Below the pieces are notes generated by a model that was not told the DNA's origin, did no database searches, and saw only the letters and a program-made list of their open reading frames with translations. A program made the translations under genes and the position numbers. Source: Phycisphaerae bacterium (GTDB lineage: Bacteria; Planctomycetota; Phycisphaerae; Phycisphaerales; UBA1924). Taken from it: a DNA stretch of 64,000 nucleotides. The DNA is taken from assembly GCA_014192545.1 (NCBI GenBank), contig BJHL01000001.1:62001-126000 (forward strand), in the 5' to 3' direction. Below, in pieces: positions 50,621-59,061 of this stretch. Positions within the stretch are counted from its first letter, which is position 1; the number at the start of each line of letters is the position of its first letter.

Positions 50621-52780
50621 TCAATCTTTCTTTTCAACATCGGCGTCAATGAGCCAGCGCTCGACGTTATTTCCCGTGATTTTCAGCGTCGCGATGACGT
50701 TGCCGTCTTTGTCCTTGATTTCCATCGTGCCGCCCGAAACATCTTTTGTGTCGTCCCACAAATCCTTGGCGGTCACCACAGGCTTGCCGGCTTCCAGTGT
50801 TTCGATGCGCTTGTCGGCACGCACAATTTCGCGAATCAGCCGCTCGCGGAACTGCTTGGACTTTTTCAGTTCATCGGCTTGAATGGTCTGCGTGAGCTGC
50901 GGCGCATCACCACCAGGCGCGGCCCAGTCGCCTTTGTCGATGCGTTGCTGCATGGCGCGAATCGCGCTGGTAAGCTGCGTGTCTTTGAGCTGTTCGAGCG
51001 AGGTGTCGGTATTGCTCCAGTCAACCATCGGCACAGTCGGTGCCGCTGATTCGAGCTTGGCTTCTTCGCGCTGGATGCTGATCAGTTCCTGCTTGCGACG
51101 CTGGGTCAGCATTTCGACCAGGTCTTTGTCTTCCATCGGCACATAAAAACCGGGCGAGGGATCAACGCCCCACATGAGGCTGTCGTCTTTTCGCGTGATG
51201 TTGCGGCCGCTGGGCAGGTAGTAGGCCTGCTGCGTCACTTTGATTTCGCTGCCGTCGCCTTGCGAAAGTTTCAGCACGCCTTGCACGCTGCCTTTGCCGA
51301 AGCTGCGCACGCCCAGCACCTTGGCGCGATCATTGTCAACCAGCGCGCCGGCGAGCACTTCGCTCGCGCTGGCGGATTGGTCGTTGAGCATCACGATGAT
51401 GGGGAAATCGGCCAGTGTGCCTTCGGCCTTGGCGCGGCTGATGCGCTCTTCAAACGCGCGGCCTTTGGTGCTGACGATTACGCCTTCTTTCAGGAACAGA
51501 TCGGCAATCGCCACGGCTTCTTCGAGCACGCCGCCTGGGTTGAAACGCAGGTCGAGCACCAGCCCGCCCAGGCCTTGCTCGGCTTTCATCGCGAGCAGCG
51601 CGCCGTACAACTCGCTGGCGACGCCCGGCGTGAACTGGGTCATGCGGATGTAACCGATGCGACGTTCGCGGTCGATCAAATACTCCCACTTTTGCGGATC
51701 GTTGGGATCGCGGTGGAAGCCTTTGATGCTTTTGGTTTTGATGCGGTCGCGGATGATCGTGATGTCGAGGGTTTCGTTTTTGCGTTCGACTTTCAGCACC
51801 ACGGGCGTGTTGGGCGTGCCTTGCAGCAGCTCGATGCATTGCTCGACCGTGAGATGCTGCGTGGTTTTGCCGTCGATTTCGAGGACGCGATCATCGGGCA
51901 TGAGGCCAGCGCGCAGGGCGGGCGAATCTTCGAGGGGCGAGACGATCGTGAGCCATCCGGAATCGGTATTCACGCTCGCGCCGATGCCGACGTATTCGCC
52001 TGTGAGGCCTTTGGTAAACTCGCCAGCCTCACTGCCGGGCACGAAGACGGTGTATTGATCGCCCAGAGCTTCGACCATGCCTTTGAGGGCGCCCTCGGCG
52101 AGCTTTTTGTCGTCGACGTCGTAGACGTAGCTCTTGTCCAAGATGTGTTTGACTTCGATGATTTCGTCGAAGAACTTGTAGTCACTGTCTTTGTGCTTGA
52201 CAGCTTCAACGCCTTTGGAAAGTCCGGTCGCGGCGACGACGCCGACGAGAATACCTGTTAGTGGAGTCCACATTTTTGTTGTCCTCGCGCGAGGTTTTTC
52301 GCTGGGTTGATCGCTAGATTGGTCGCTGAGTTGGGACACGGCGAATCTCACATGCGACGTTGCCTCACCGCAGGCCTTGGTTGGGACTGGAGGAGACGCC
52401 GCAGGCAAATGTACGTCGGGCGCGGGGAAAGGTTGGGGGGTATGAGGTGTATTCGGGGAAACAGCGTTGGGCACTTGCGGTTCGGCTTTCGCGGTGCTGG
52501 CGTGTTGCGGGGCGTCGGGTTGTTCGGCACCGACCTCGCAGAGCCGAGGTCGGTGGCACGGGTGCGCGGTCGGATTCACGCTCAGGCACATTTGGATGGC
52601 GGGGTCGGCGGCCCATCGGCCGATTTCCCAGGCGGTCATGCGTAGTTCGCGGGCGAGGGCGTAGAGGTCGCGGGCGAGTTCGAAGAATCGAAGGACGCGC
52701 GGGATGTCCTCACGCGGGATGCAGGCGAGGTAGGCATCGGTCAATGCGATTGGTCGAGACTGTGATATTGACAAAGACAT
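50621..52780 (-). CDS. S41 carboxyl-terminal processing protease with long cytoplasmic N-terminal extension
   Basis: The 719-residue protein has three regions. Residues 1-168 would be cytoplasmic: a helical segment with a helix-turn-helix look (ALARELRMTAWEIGRWA), then a Pro/His-rich linker encoding part of a palindromic repeat. One membrane segment follows (WTPLTGILVGVVAATGL). The protease part has a PDZ domain (about 245-330) and catalytic core with Ser in NDQSASASEVLAGAL and Lys in RSFGKGSVQG. It would cut C-termini of exported proteins. AAGGGG seven bases before ATG 52780 supports the long start. A TATAGA box in a CTCTATAGAG palindrome near 52816-52825 may be a -10 element for this operon, which continues into tsaD. 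Confidence 0.9.
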   Translation of the reverse strand: MSLSISQSRPIALTDAYLACIPREDIPRVLRFFELARDLYALARELRMTAWEIGRWAADPAIQMCLSVNPTAHPCHRPRLCEVGAEQPDAPQHASTAKAEPQVPNAVSPNTPHTPQPFPAPDVHLPAASPPVPTKACGEATSHVRFAVSQLSDQSSDQPSEKPRARTTKMWTPLTGILVGVVAATGLSKGVEAVKHKDSDYKFFDEIIEVKHILDKSYVYDVDDKKLAEGALKGMVEALGDQYTVFVPGSEAGEFTKGLTGEYVGIGASVNTDSGWLTIVSPLEDSPALRAGLMPDDRVLEIDGKTTQHLTVEQCIELLQGTPNTPVVLKVERKNETLDITIIRDRIKTKSIKGFHRDPNDPQKWEYLIDRERRIGYIRMTQFTPGVASELYGALLAMKAEQGLGGLVLDLRFNPGGVLEEAVAIADLFLKEGVIVSTKGRAFEERISRAKAEGTLADFPIIVMLNDQSASASEVLAGALVDNDRAKVLGVRSFGKGSVQGVLKLSQGDGSEIKVTQQAYYLPSGRNITRKDDSLMWGVDPSPGFYVPMEDKDLVEMLTQRRKQELISIQREEAKLESAAPTVPMVDWSNTDTSLEQLKDTQLTSAIRAMQQRIDKGDWAAPGGDAPQLTQTIQADELKKSKQFRERLIREIVRADKRIETLEAGKPVVTAKDLWDDTKDVSGGTMEIKDKDGNVIATLKITGNNVERWLIDADVEKKD
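52503..52559 (-). repeat. Palindromic repeat unit inside the ctp coding sequence
   Basis: On the coding strand it starts GTGCCACCGACC, has a 12-base spacer and continues GGTCGGTGCCGAAC and CCCGACGCCCC. The same start, spacer length and trailing CCCGACG sequence occur in the rsmA element (12722 onward). It lies within the Pro/His-rich linker of the protease extension. Confidence 0.68.
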
Positions 52781-52929
52781 GTGTTCCCCTTTCGTGCCCG
52801 ACGAAAAATGCGGGCCTCTATAGAGAGGGGGGCGAAAACGGAATGTGCGCGCGCGGGTGGTTGGTGCGCGGGGCGTTTTTGGCGTAAGTGGTTGTGCGGC
52901 CTAGGCGCAAATTATTTGGAAAAAATGGA

Positions 52930-52958
52930 GACTCCCGCCCCGGAGGGGCGGGCTACCG
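52930..52958 (+). repeat. GTAGCCCGCCC palindrome next to the guaA relic
   Basis: The sequence ACTCCCGCCCCGGAGGGGCG continues GGCTACCG, a near-perfect palindrome. It matches the right arm of the miaA element at 24492-24518. A shorter form (CACCCGCAGGGCGGTCTACC, 53933-53952) lies at the same distance from the real guaA stop codon. Confidence 0.65.
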
Positions 52959-52959
52959 C

Positions 52960-53019
52960 TTATTCCCACTCGGTGGTCGCGGGGGGCAGACCGCTGATAC
53001 CGTAATGCACGCAGTTGCC
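52960..53019 (-). pseudogene. Degenerate copy of the guaA 3' end (last about 17-20 codons)
   Basis: Read on the minus strand, the 60 bases encode N-C-V-H-Y-G-I-S-G-L-P-P-A-T-T-E-W-E followed by TAA. The functional guaA ends [18 protein letters not shown]. By hand count 44 of 60 bases agree without gaps. Similarity stops upstream of this block and there is no start or body, so it is a remnant. Confidence 0.75.
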
Positions 53020-53055
53020 TTCCCGCCCGTTGCCGCTGTTGGGGATAGTGATTCC

Positions 53056-53931
53056 ATGAGGCTTCGCCCGTCAGTCACTCGCTTCAACACGTTCGTCGCC
53101 GCGTCCGCGATGTTGGTCCTTTTCCTGGTCTGGCCTTGGGTGCAGTGCGTGAATGATTTTTCGCGGACGAACAGGTCCGTCGAGGCTGTTACGACGTTTG
53201 CTGATCGCTGCACGCCGATGATGCCGACACATCGACGAATTACGCGGAGATACGGCATCAACGTCTCGTACTCCTGGCCACGTTCAGCCTTGGTAGTTCA
53301 CGCTACTTTTCGAACGCTGCGAGACGATTTGCTTGACGCGCGATTTGGATTCACACACAAGCATGTGTACATGCTGCCGCATCTTTTCTTTTCGCTTTGT
53401 GCAGTGTGGTGTTTTGACGCGATCTGTGTTCGTTCGCTTCGGCCTCGCGTCGGCCTGTTTCGCGTGGCAATCGTGGCGATTGCATCGCTGCCGATCATCC
53501 CTATCGCGATCGCAATCGGCTTTGCATCGCACGTGTGGTGGGCACGGCTCGATTGGAATGTGCATTGGCAGCCCTATGTGAATGCGCAGCCGGAGCAACT
53601 CGCAGCGAATGTGTCAGACGAAACGCTGTGGATGGTGATGCTGAGCGCAGCGACCGCGTACATGGCGATGCTGCTGCTGTTGACATCGTTCCTCGCATCG
53701 CGAACATTCTCGCGGCGACTTTCGCGTGTTGACATGCGCACGCGATGTCCTAAATGCTCGTATGAACTGACCAGAGACTCTTCTGCGTGCCCAGAATGCG
53801 GCACAAATGCGAGCCCAACGCAGCGTGTACGGCAGCATTTGGCTCGTGCAAAGCGCAATTGCCGGTGGTCGGCGGTACTGCTTGCGGTCGCGACGATCGG
53901 CTTGATGCTCTCGCCGTTGTGGATGCCATAA
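53056..53931 (+). CDS. Membrane protein with C-terminal zinc ribbon
   Basis: The 291-residue protein has four to five hydrophobic segments (about 13-35, 105-125, 133-155, 190-215 and the C-terminal 268-288). Between the last two lies a zinc-ribbon-like motif CPKCSYELTRDSSACPECG, a form frequently seen in planctomycete membrane proteins of unknown function. ATG 53056 is chosen; the upstream frame runs through the guaA relic and is not coding. The gene is bracketed by the guaA relic on the left and the functional guaA end on the right, in direct orientation. No function can be assigned. Confidence 0.7.
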   Translation: MRLRPSVTRFNTFVAASAMLVLFLVWPWVQCVNDFSRTNRSVEAVTTFADRCTPMMPTHRRITRRYGINVSYSWPRSALVVHATFRTLRDDLLDARFGFTHKHVYMLPHLFFSLCAVWCFDAICVRSLRPRVGLFRVAIVAIASLPIIPIAIAIGFASHVWWARLDWNVHWQPYVNAQPEQLAANVSDETLWMVMLSAATAYMAMLLLLTSFLASRTFSRRLSRVDMRTRCPKCSYELTRDSSACPECGTNASPTQRVRQHLARAKRNCRWSAVLLAVATIGLMLSPLWMP

Positions 53932-53954
53932 ACACCCGCAGGGCGGTCTACCGG

Positions 53955-55541
53955 TCATTCCCATTCGATGGTTGCGGGGGGCTTGCTGCTGATGTCGTAG
54001 CAGACGCGGTTGACGCCCCGGACTTCGTTGATGATGCGGTTGCTGATTGTCGCGAGGACGTCGTAGGGAATGCGGCTCCAATCCGCCGTCATGAAGTCTT
54101 GCGTTTCGACGGCGCGGACGGCGACGGTGTTTTCGTAGGTGCGGCCGTCACCCATCACGCCCACGCTTTGCACGGGCAGCAGTACGGCGAAGACTTGGCT
54201 GGTGGTGCGGTAGAGGTTGTTGCTGACGATTTCTTCGAGGAGGATTTCGTCGGCTTCGCGCAGCACATCGAGCTTGGCTTTGGTCACTTCGCCCAGCACT
54301 CGCACGGCAAGGCCAGGGCCTGGGAAGGGATGGCGCCAGATGAGTTGATCGGGCAAGCCCAGCACGCCGCCCAGAGCGCGGACTTCGTCTTTGAAGAGTT
54401 CGCGGAGGGGCTCGACGAGTTCGAAGCCGAGTTGCTCGGGCAGGCCGCCAACGTTGTGGTGCAGTTTGATGCCTGCGGCGGTGCCGGCGTGGCCTTGGCC
54501 GCTTTCGATGACGTCGGGGTAGAGCGTGCCTTGGGCGAGGAAGCTGGCGTTGGGGATGCTCTTGGCGGCGTGCTTGAAAACGTCGATGAAACGATGGCCT
54601 ATGCGGCGGCGTTTTTCCTGCGGGTCGGAGATGCCGGCGAGGTCGGTGAGGAATTCCTTCTCGGCGTCGACGACTTTGAGGTCGATCTTGAAGTGATCGC
54701 GGAAGGTGCTTTCGACGAGGTCGCGCTCGCCGTTGCGGAGAAGGCCTGTGTCGACGAAGACGCAGTGGAGTTGGGAGCCGATGGCTTTGTGGAGGAGGGC
54801 GGCGACAACGGCGCTATCGACGCCTCCGGAGAGGCCGCAGACGACTTGGGCGGAGCCGATGCGTTCGCGCACGCGGGCGGCGGCGTGATTGGCGAAGTCG
54901 CTCATGCGCCAGCCGCCATTGCATTGGCAGATGTCGTAGGCGAAGTTGCGCAGCAGGTCGATGCCGTGTGGGGTGTGGGTGACTTCGGGGTGGAACTGGA
55001 CGCCGACGAATTGGCGTGAGGGGGATGCGCTGATGACAACGGCGTTGGGGCAGGTGGGCGTGCCGGCGAGGGTTTTGAAGAGGCCGGCGGTGTCGGTGAC
55101 TTGATCGCCGTGGCTCATCCAGACGGTGGTGCGATCGGGGATGCCTTTGAGAAAGGGGTGTTTGGCATCGCTGATGGAGAGGTGGGCGCGGCCGAATTCG
55201 CGATGGTCGGCGCCGGTGACTTTGCCTCCCAGCAGGTGCGCGGCGAGCTGCATGCCGTAGCAGATTCCCAGGACGGGGATGCCCAGGTCGAAGATGCGTT
55301 TGTCGCAGGTGGGGGCGGTTTTGTCGTAGACGCTGGCGGGGCCGCCAGAGAGGATGATGCCGCGCGGCTTCATGGCGAGCAGTTGCTCGGGGGTGATGCT
55401 GGGGGAGACGAGCCAACTGAAGACACCCAGTTCGCGCAGGCGGCGGGCGATGAGTTGGGCGGTTTGGCCGCCGAAGTCGAGAATGGGGATGACTTCGTCG
55501 TGGGGAAGTTTGAATGAAGTGGCGGACGCTTGCATGGGCAT
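53955..55541 (-). CDS. guaA: GMP synthase (glutamine-hydrolysing)
   Basis: GuaA turns XMP into GMP using glutamine and ATP. The 528-residue protein has the class I amidotransferase domain ([32 protein letters not shown] with nucleophile Cys, FHPEVTHT with His and Glu) and the ATP-pyrophosphatase domain ([16 protein letters not shown], the SGGxDS loop; [18 protein letters not shown]). The C-terminus KPPATIEWE is normal. GAGGA about seven bases before ATG 55541 supports this start over longer frames. It diverges from mraY across 181 bases. A diverged copy of its 3' end lies at 52960. Confidence 0.97.
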   Translation of the reverse strand: MPMQASATSFKLPHDEVIPILDFGGQTAQLIARRLRELGVFSWLVSPSITPEQLLAMKPRGIILSGGPASVYDKTAPTCDKRIFDLGIPVLGICYGMQLAAHLLGGKVTGADHREFGRAHLSISDAKHPFLKGIPDRTTVWMSHGDQVTDTAGLFKTLAGTPTCPNAVVISASPSRQFVGVQFHPEVTHTPHGIDLLRNFAYDICQCNGGWRMSDFANHAAARVRERIGSAQVVCGLSGGVDSAVVAALLHKAIGSQLHCVFVDTGLLRNGERDLVESTFRDHFKIDLKVVDAEKEFLTDLAGISDPQEKRRRIGHRFIDVFKHAAKSIPNASFLAQGTLYPDVIESGQGHAGTAAGIKLHHNVGGLPEQLGFELVEPLRELFKDEVRALGGVLGLPDQLIWRHPFPGPGLAVRVLGEVTKAKLDVLREADEILLEEIVSNNLYRTTSQVFAVLLPVQSVGVMGDGRTYENTVAVRAVETQDFMTADWSRIPYDVLATISNRIINEVRGVNRVCYDISSKPPATIEWE

Positions 55542-55722
55542 GAAATCCTCGTGCCTAAAGAAGAGGATAGGTAGTTGGACGGTGGACTTCGCGGAGGGGC
55601 GAAAACTTGAGAGTTTACTGAAAAGGGTGTTGGTTGGTCGATAGCAGCGAATTGCTGCAAGGGTCGCTGGTCTATCGTGGGCCGGCGTGGTGTGGCATTG
55701 CCGGGAAGATCGTGTCGCTGGC

Positions 55723-56988
55723 ATGCTTTATTTGTTGCTTGACATCATGCGTGATTGGCTCGTGAAGCACCAGGTGTACTGGTTGTTCAGCGTGCTTGAT
55801 CAGTTGCAGTTCCGAGCGCTGGCGGCGGCGTTTTTGTCGTTCATTGTGGTGCTGGCGCTGGGGCGCAAGACGATTGCGATTTTGGCGAAGAAGAAGATTG
55901 GCGACGCGGGGTTGACGGATGCGGAGGCTCTGCGGGCGACGGCGAGCGCGAAGGCGAATGTGCCGACGATGGGCGGGGTGCTGATCATCGGAGCGGTGGT
56001 GATTGCGACGCTGCTGCTGGCGGATTTGTCCGAGCGATATGTGCAACTGGGGCTGGTGGTGACGGTGTGGCTGGCGGCGGTGGGGTTTGCGGATGACTAT
56101 CTGAAGCTGACGGCGAAGCAACGCGGCAGCGGTCGGCAGGGTTTGCAGGAGTGGGAGAAGCTGATTTTTCAGTTGGGGCTGGGTGCGCTGGTGGGGTGGT
56201 TCTTGTGGACGACACCTGTACATGTAGATACGCCCAAAGAAGAGCAGCGATTAAAGCATGTGCTGAATGTGCCTTTGCAGAAGACGTATGTGGATGCGGG
56301 ACGGCTGGTGCGCGAGGCGGATGGGCCAGCGCCGAAAGCCAATGCACCGGCGGAAGTGCCGCGGGTGGTGGTGCGTGAAAAGCAGATGATCGTGAACCCG
56401 AACCTGTGGTACATGTCCATGGGCGTGTTTGTCGTCATTGCGACGTTGATGATCGCGGGGATGAGCAATGCGGTGAACATTACTGATGGGATGGATGGGC
56501 TGGCGGGGGGCATCACGGCGGCGGTGATGATGGGGATTTTCATACTCGCGATGATCGCTGGGGATGGTGAAGCGGCGAAGTTTTTGCTCGTGCCGCATAT
56601 TCCGGGAGCGGGTGAACTGGCGGTGCTTGCGGGGGCGACGGCGGGGGCGTGTTTGGGCTTTTTGTGGTGGAACTGCTGGCCGGCGCGGGTGTTTATGGGT
56701 GATACGGGTGCGCTGGCGCTGGGGGGGATGATTGGATTCTGCGCTGTGGCGATTCGGCAGGAGTTTGTGATTCTGCTCATGTGCGGGGTGTTTTTGGCGG
56801 AAATCGGGAGCGTGGTGATTCAGCGGTATTATTTCAAGATGACGGGGGGGAAGCGCGTGTTTCATTGCGCGCCGTATCACCATCACTTGCAGATTGCCGG
56901 GTGGCCTGAGCAGCGGGTGGTGGCGAGGCTGTGGATTATCTCGATTATTTTGGTTGTTCTCGGGCTTGCGAGCGTGAAGTTGCGCTAG
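55723..56988 (+). CDS. mraY: Phospho-N-acetylmuramoyl-pentapeptide transferase MraY
   Basis: MraY makes lipid I by moving phospho-MurNAc-pentapeptide to undecaprenyl phosphate. The 421-residue protein has about ten membrane segments and the family blocks [21 protein letters not shown] (the Asp pair), [32 protein letters not shown] and [16 protein letters not shown] hydrophilic insert of about 60 residues (about 165-230, with [12 protein letters not shown]) is absent from most MraY and enlarges one loop. The gene stands alone here and not in a dcw cluster. With uppP in the window, two lipid-cycle genes are present. Confidence 0.95.
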   Translation: MLYLLLDIMRDWLVKHQVYWLFSVLDQLQFRALAAAFLSFIVVLALGRKTIAILAKKKIGDAGLTDAEALRATASAKANVPTMGGVLIIGAVVIATLLLADLSERYVQLGLVVTVWLAAVGFADDYLKLTAKQRGSGRQGLQEWEKLIFQLGLGALVGWFLWTTPVHVDTPKEEQRLKHVLNVPLQKTYVDAGRLVREADGPAPKANAPAEVPRVVVREKQMIVNPNLWYMSMGVFVVIATLMIAGMSNAVNITDGMDGLAGGITAAVMMGIFILAMIAGDGEAAKFLLVPHIPGAGELAVLAGATAGACLGFLWWNCWPARVFMGDTGALALGGMIGFCAVAIRQEFVILLMCGVFLAEIGSVVIQRYYFKMTGGKRVFHCAPYHHHLQIAGWPEQRVVARLWIISIILVVLGLASVKLR

Positions 56989-57126
56989 GCGGGCAGAGAC
57001 CGAACGGTGCAGTGAAACAATTGGGACGTTGCGCGAAGTGAACGGTGCAAACGTCCGATGTCAGCGGCAGTGTGCGGGATTCTCGGTGCGTTACCGGTGG
57101 TACTGCGCGCGAGCGAGTAATAACTC

Positions 57127-59061
57127 GTGAAGCTGCGGACGTACATAGCAATTTTGCTGAGCAGTGTGTTTGTGCTCTTTGCTGGTGCCAGCGAAGTGAT
57201 CAAGCGGTTGGTGCTGCGCCCGAGCTTTGAGCAGATTGAGCGGAATACAGCGAAGGATGATGGCAAGCGAGCGGTTGCGGCAGTGAACCGCGAGTTGAAA
57301 GCGCTTGATGGAACGGCAATTGATCTTGGCATGTGGGATGACGCTTATTCCTTCATGCAGAAGTATGATGAGAGCTTCATTCAGAAGAACTATGCAAAAG
57401 GGTCATACTTCGTCGATCGCACTTTTGCGATTCTGATGTATATCGATACCAATGGCTCCGTGCAGTGGCAGCACATGTGCAACCCGAGGACCGGCGAATT
57501 GCAGACCTTTGCTGCGTTCGCGGGACCAAAGCTACCTGCGAGTCATCCGGTGCTTGCGCAACTCGCGGAAGGCGACTCGCTAACGGGGATTTTTGAAACT
57601 GAGCATGGGCCGCTGCTGGTAGGCGTGCGGCATGTGTTGAAAGCAGATGGGAGTGGACCATCGCGCGGGCGCGTGGTGCTGGCGCGGCCGCTTGACGAAA
57701 CGATGATTGAGGACATTAGCGAGCAGGCTGGCGTGAAGTTCAGCGTGTGGAGCCAGACGACTTCCGCAGACGAAGATGTGAAGGCGGCGGCGAAGGAACT
57801 GACTTACGCCGAAGCGGTGATGACGAGTGTGGATGAAGAAGCCAACGTGGCGATGAATTATCGACTGCTGCCCATGCTTATTGGTCGGCCCATGGTGCTG
57901 CGATCAGAGACGCCTCGACATTTCTCTACGCGTGGGAATGATGTGATTGAGTTTGCACAGCTTTCGCAGATTGCGGCGGCGGGGTTGGCGGTGAACGTCG
58001 GGATTCTGTTGGTGCATTCGCGAGTGAGTGGACCGTTGTCGCGGCTTTCGAAAGCGCTCAAGCGCGTTGGTGAGACGGGCGACTTGACGCTGCACTTTCG
58101 CATGGCACGGCGCGATGAGATTGGTGAGGTGGCGAGCGAAATTGAGAAGATGCTGGCGAAGCTGGCGGAATCTCAGGATGCTGTGGTGCAAGCTTCGCGA
58201 CATGCGGGAATGGCTGAAGTTGCGGCGAATGTGCTGCACAACGTTGGGAACACGCTGACCAACAGCATCGTGCTGACGAGTGAAATTCAATCGACGCTCC
58301 GCAATTCACGCACGGCGGGGTTAGCAAAGGCGGTTGAGATGCTCAAGCAGCAAGCGAACGACCTGCCTGAGTTCATTGCGAATGACGCGAAGGGCAAGCA
58401 GTTGCCGGCGTACTTGATCAAAGCGGGTGACGCGGTGATGGCTGAGCATGCGACGCTGGTTGGTGATGCTGAGAAACTTGAGCGGAGTTTGGCGGCGGTG
58501 CAGGACATCATTCGGGCGCAGCAATCGGTGGATGGGCCGACGGAAGTTTTGCAGTCGGTGGAACTGAGCGACACGATTGATGGCGCGCTTGCGGTGATTG
58601 AACCGAGCTTTCTGCGGCATCGCGTGAAGGCGACGCGAACTGTTGATCGCAATGTGCGGACGATGCTGGATAGAAGCAGATTCCAGCAAGTTTTGGTGAA
58701 TTTACTGACCAACGCGGTGCAGGCATGCAAGGTCGCTTCCGAGAAGCATCGGTTTGTGCAGATCGAAGCTGGAATTGCATCTCCGACGACGTTTTTTGTT
58801 GAAGTGCGCGATGGGGGCGTGGGCTTTGATGATGCGCGCAAGGCGAAGCTCTTCACGCAGGGGTACACGACGCGCGATGATGGGCACGGGCTGGGGCTGC
58901 ACTACTGCGCGAATGCGATCAAGCAGATGAACGGCACGATTTCCGCGTCTAGCGACGGACCTGGGCTGGGTGCGACATTCAGGATTGAACTGCCGATTCG
59001 TTTGGAGGGGCTTGCGGATGAGCCAGTGCAAGCGGAGCAGGATGGAAGGAAGGCTGCATGA
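57127..59061 (+). CDS. Membrane sensor kinase with CHASE4-like domain
   Basis: The 644-residue protein starts at GTG 57127 with a membrane segment (about 5-20) and an extracytoplasmic CHASE4-like domain (about 40-275; DLGMWDDAYSFM is typical). A second membrane segment (about 278-297) and HAMP domain (about 298-350) follow. The phosphoacceptor region is atypical: AEVAANVLHNVGNTLTNS with candidate His371. The ATPase domain has VNLLTNAVQACK, DGGVGFD and GHGLGLHYCANAI. It overlaps the following REC-GGDEF-EAL gene by ATGA, so its phosphate most likely goes to that regulator. Confidence 0.9.
   Translation: MKLRTYIAILLSSVFVLFAGASEVIKRLVLRPSFEQIERNTAKDDGKRAVAAVNRELKALDGTAIDLGMWDDAYSFMQKYDESFIQKNYAKGSYFVDRTFAILMYIDTNGSVQWQHMCNPRTGELQTFAAFAGPKLPASHPVLAQLAEGDSLTGIFETEHGPLLVGVRHVLKADGSGPSRGRVVLARPLDETMIEDISEQAGVKFSVWSQTTSADEDVKAAAKELTYAEAVMTSVDEEANVAMNYRLLPMLIGRPMVLRSETPRHFSTRGNDVIEFAQLSQIAAAGLAVNVGILLVHSRVSGPLSRLSKALKRVGETGDLTLHFRMARRDEIGEVASEIEKMLAKLAESQDAVVQASRHAGMAEVAANVLHNVGNTLTNSIVLTSEIQSTLRNSRTAGLAKAVEMLKQQANDLPEFIANDAKGKQLPAYLIKAGDAVMAEHATLVGDAEKLERSLAAVQDIIRAQQSVDGPTEVLQSVELSDTIDGALAVIEPSFLRHRVKATRTVDRNVRTMLDRSRFQQVLVNLLTNAVQACKVASEKHRFVQIEAGIASPTTFFVEVRDGGVGFDDARKAKLFTQGYTTRDDGHGLGLHYCANAIKQMNGTISASSDGPGLGATFRIELPIRLEGLADEPVQAEQDGRKAA

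Noticed and set aside
52930..54014. A complete integrative element at guaA
   Set aside because: The end copies suggest an integration site, but the interval holds only one gene and no integrase or excision functions, and the two ends differ at about a quarter of positions. It is kept only as a relic or duplication.
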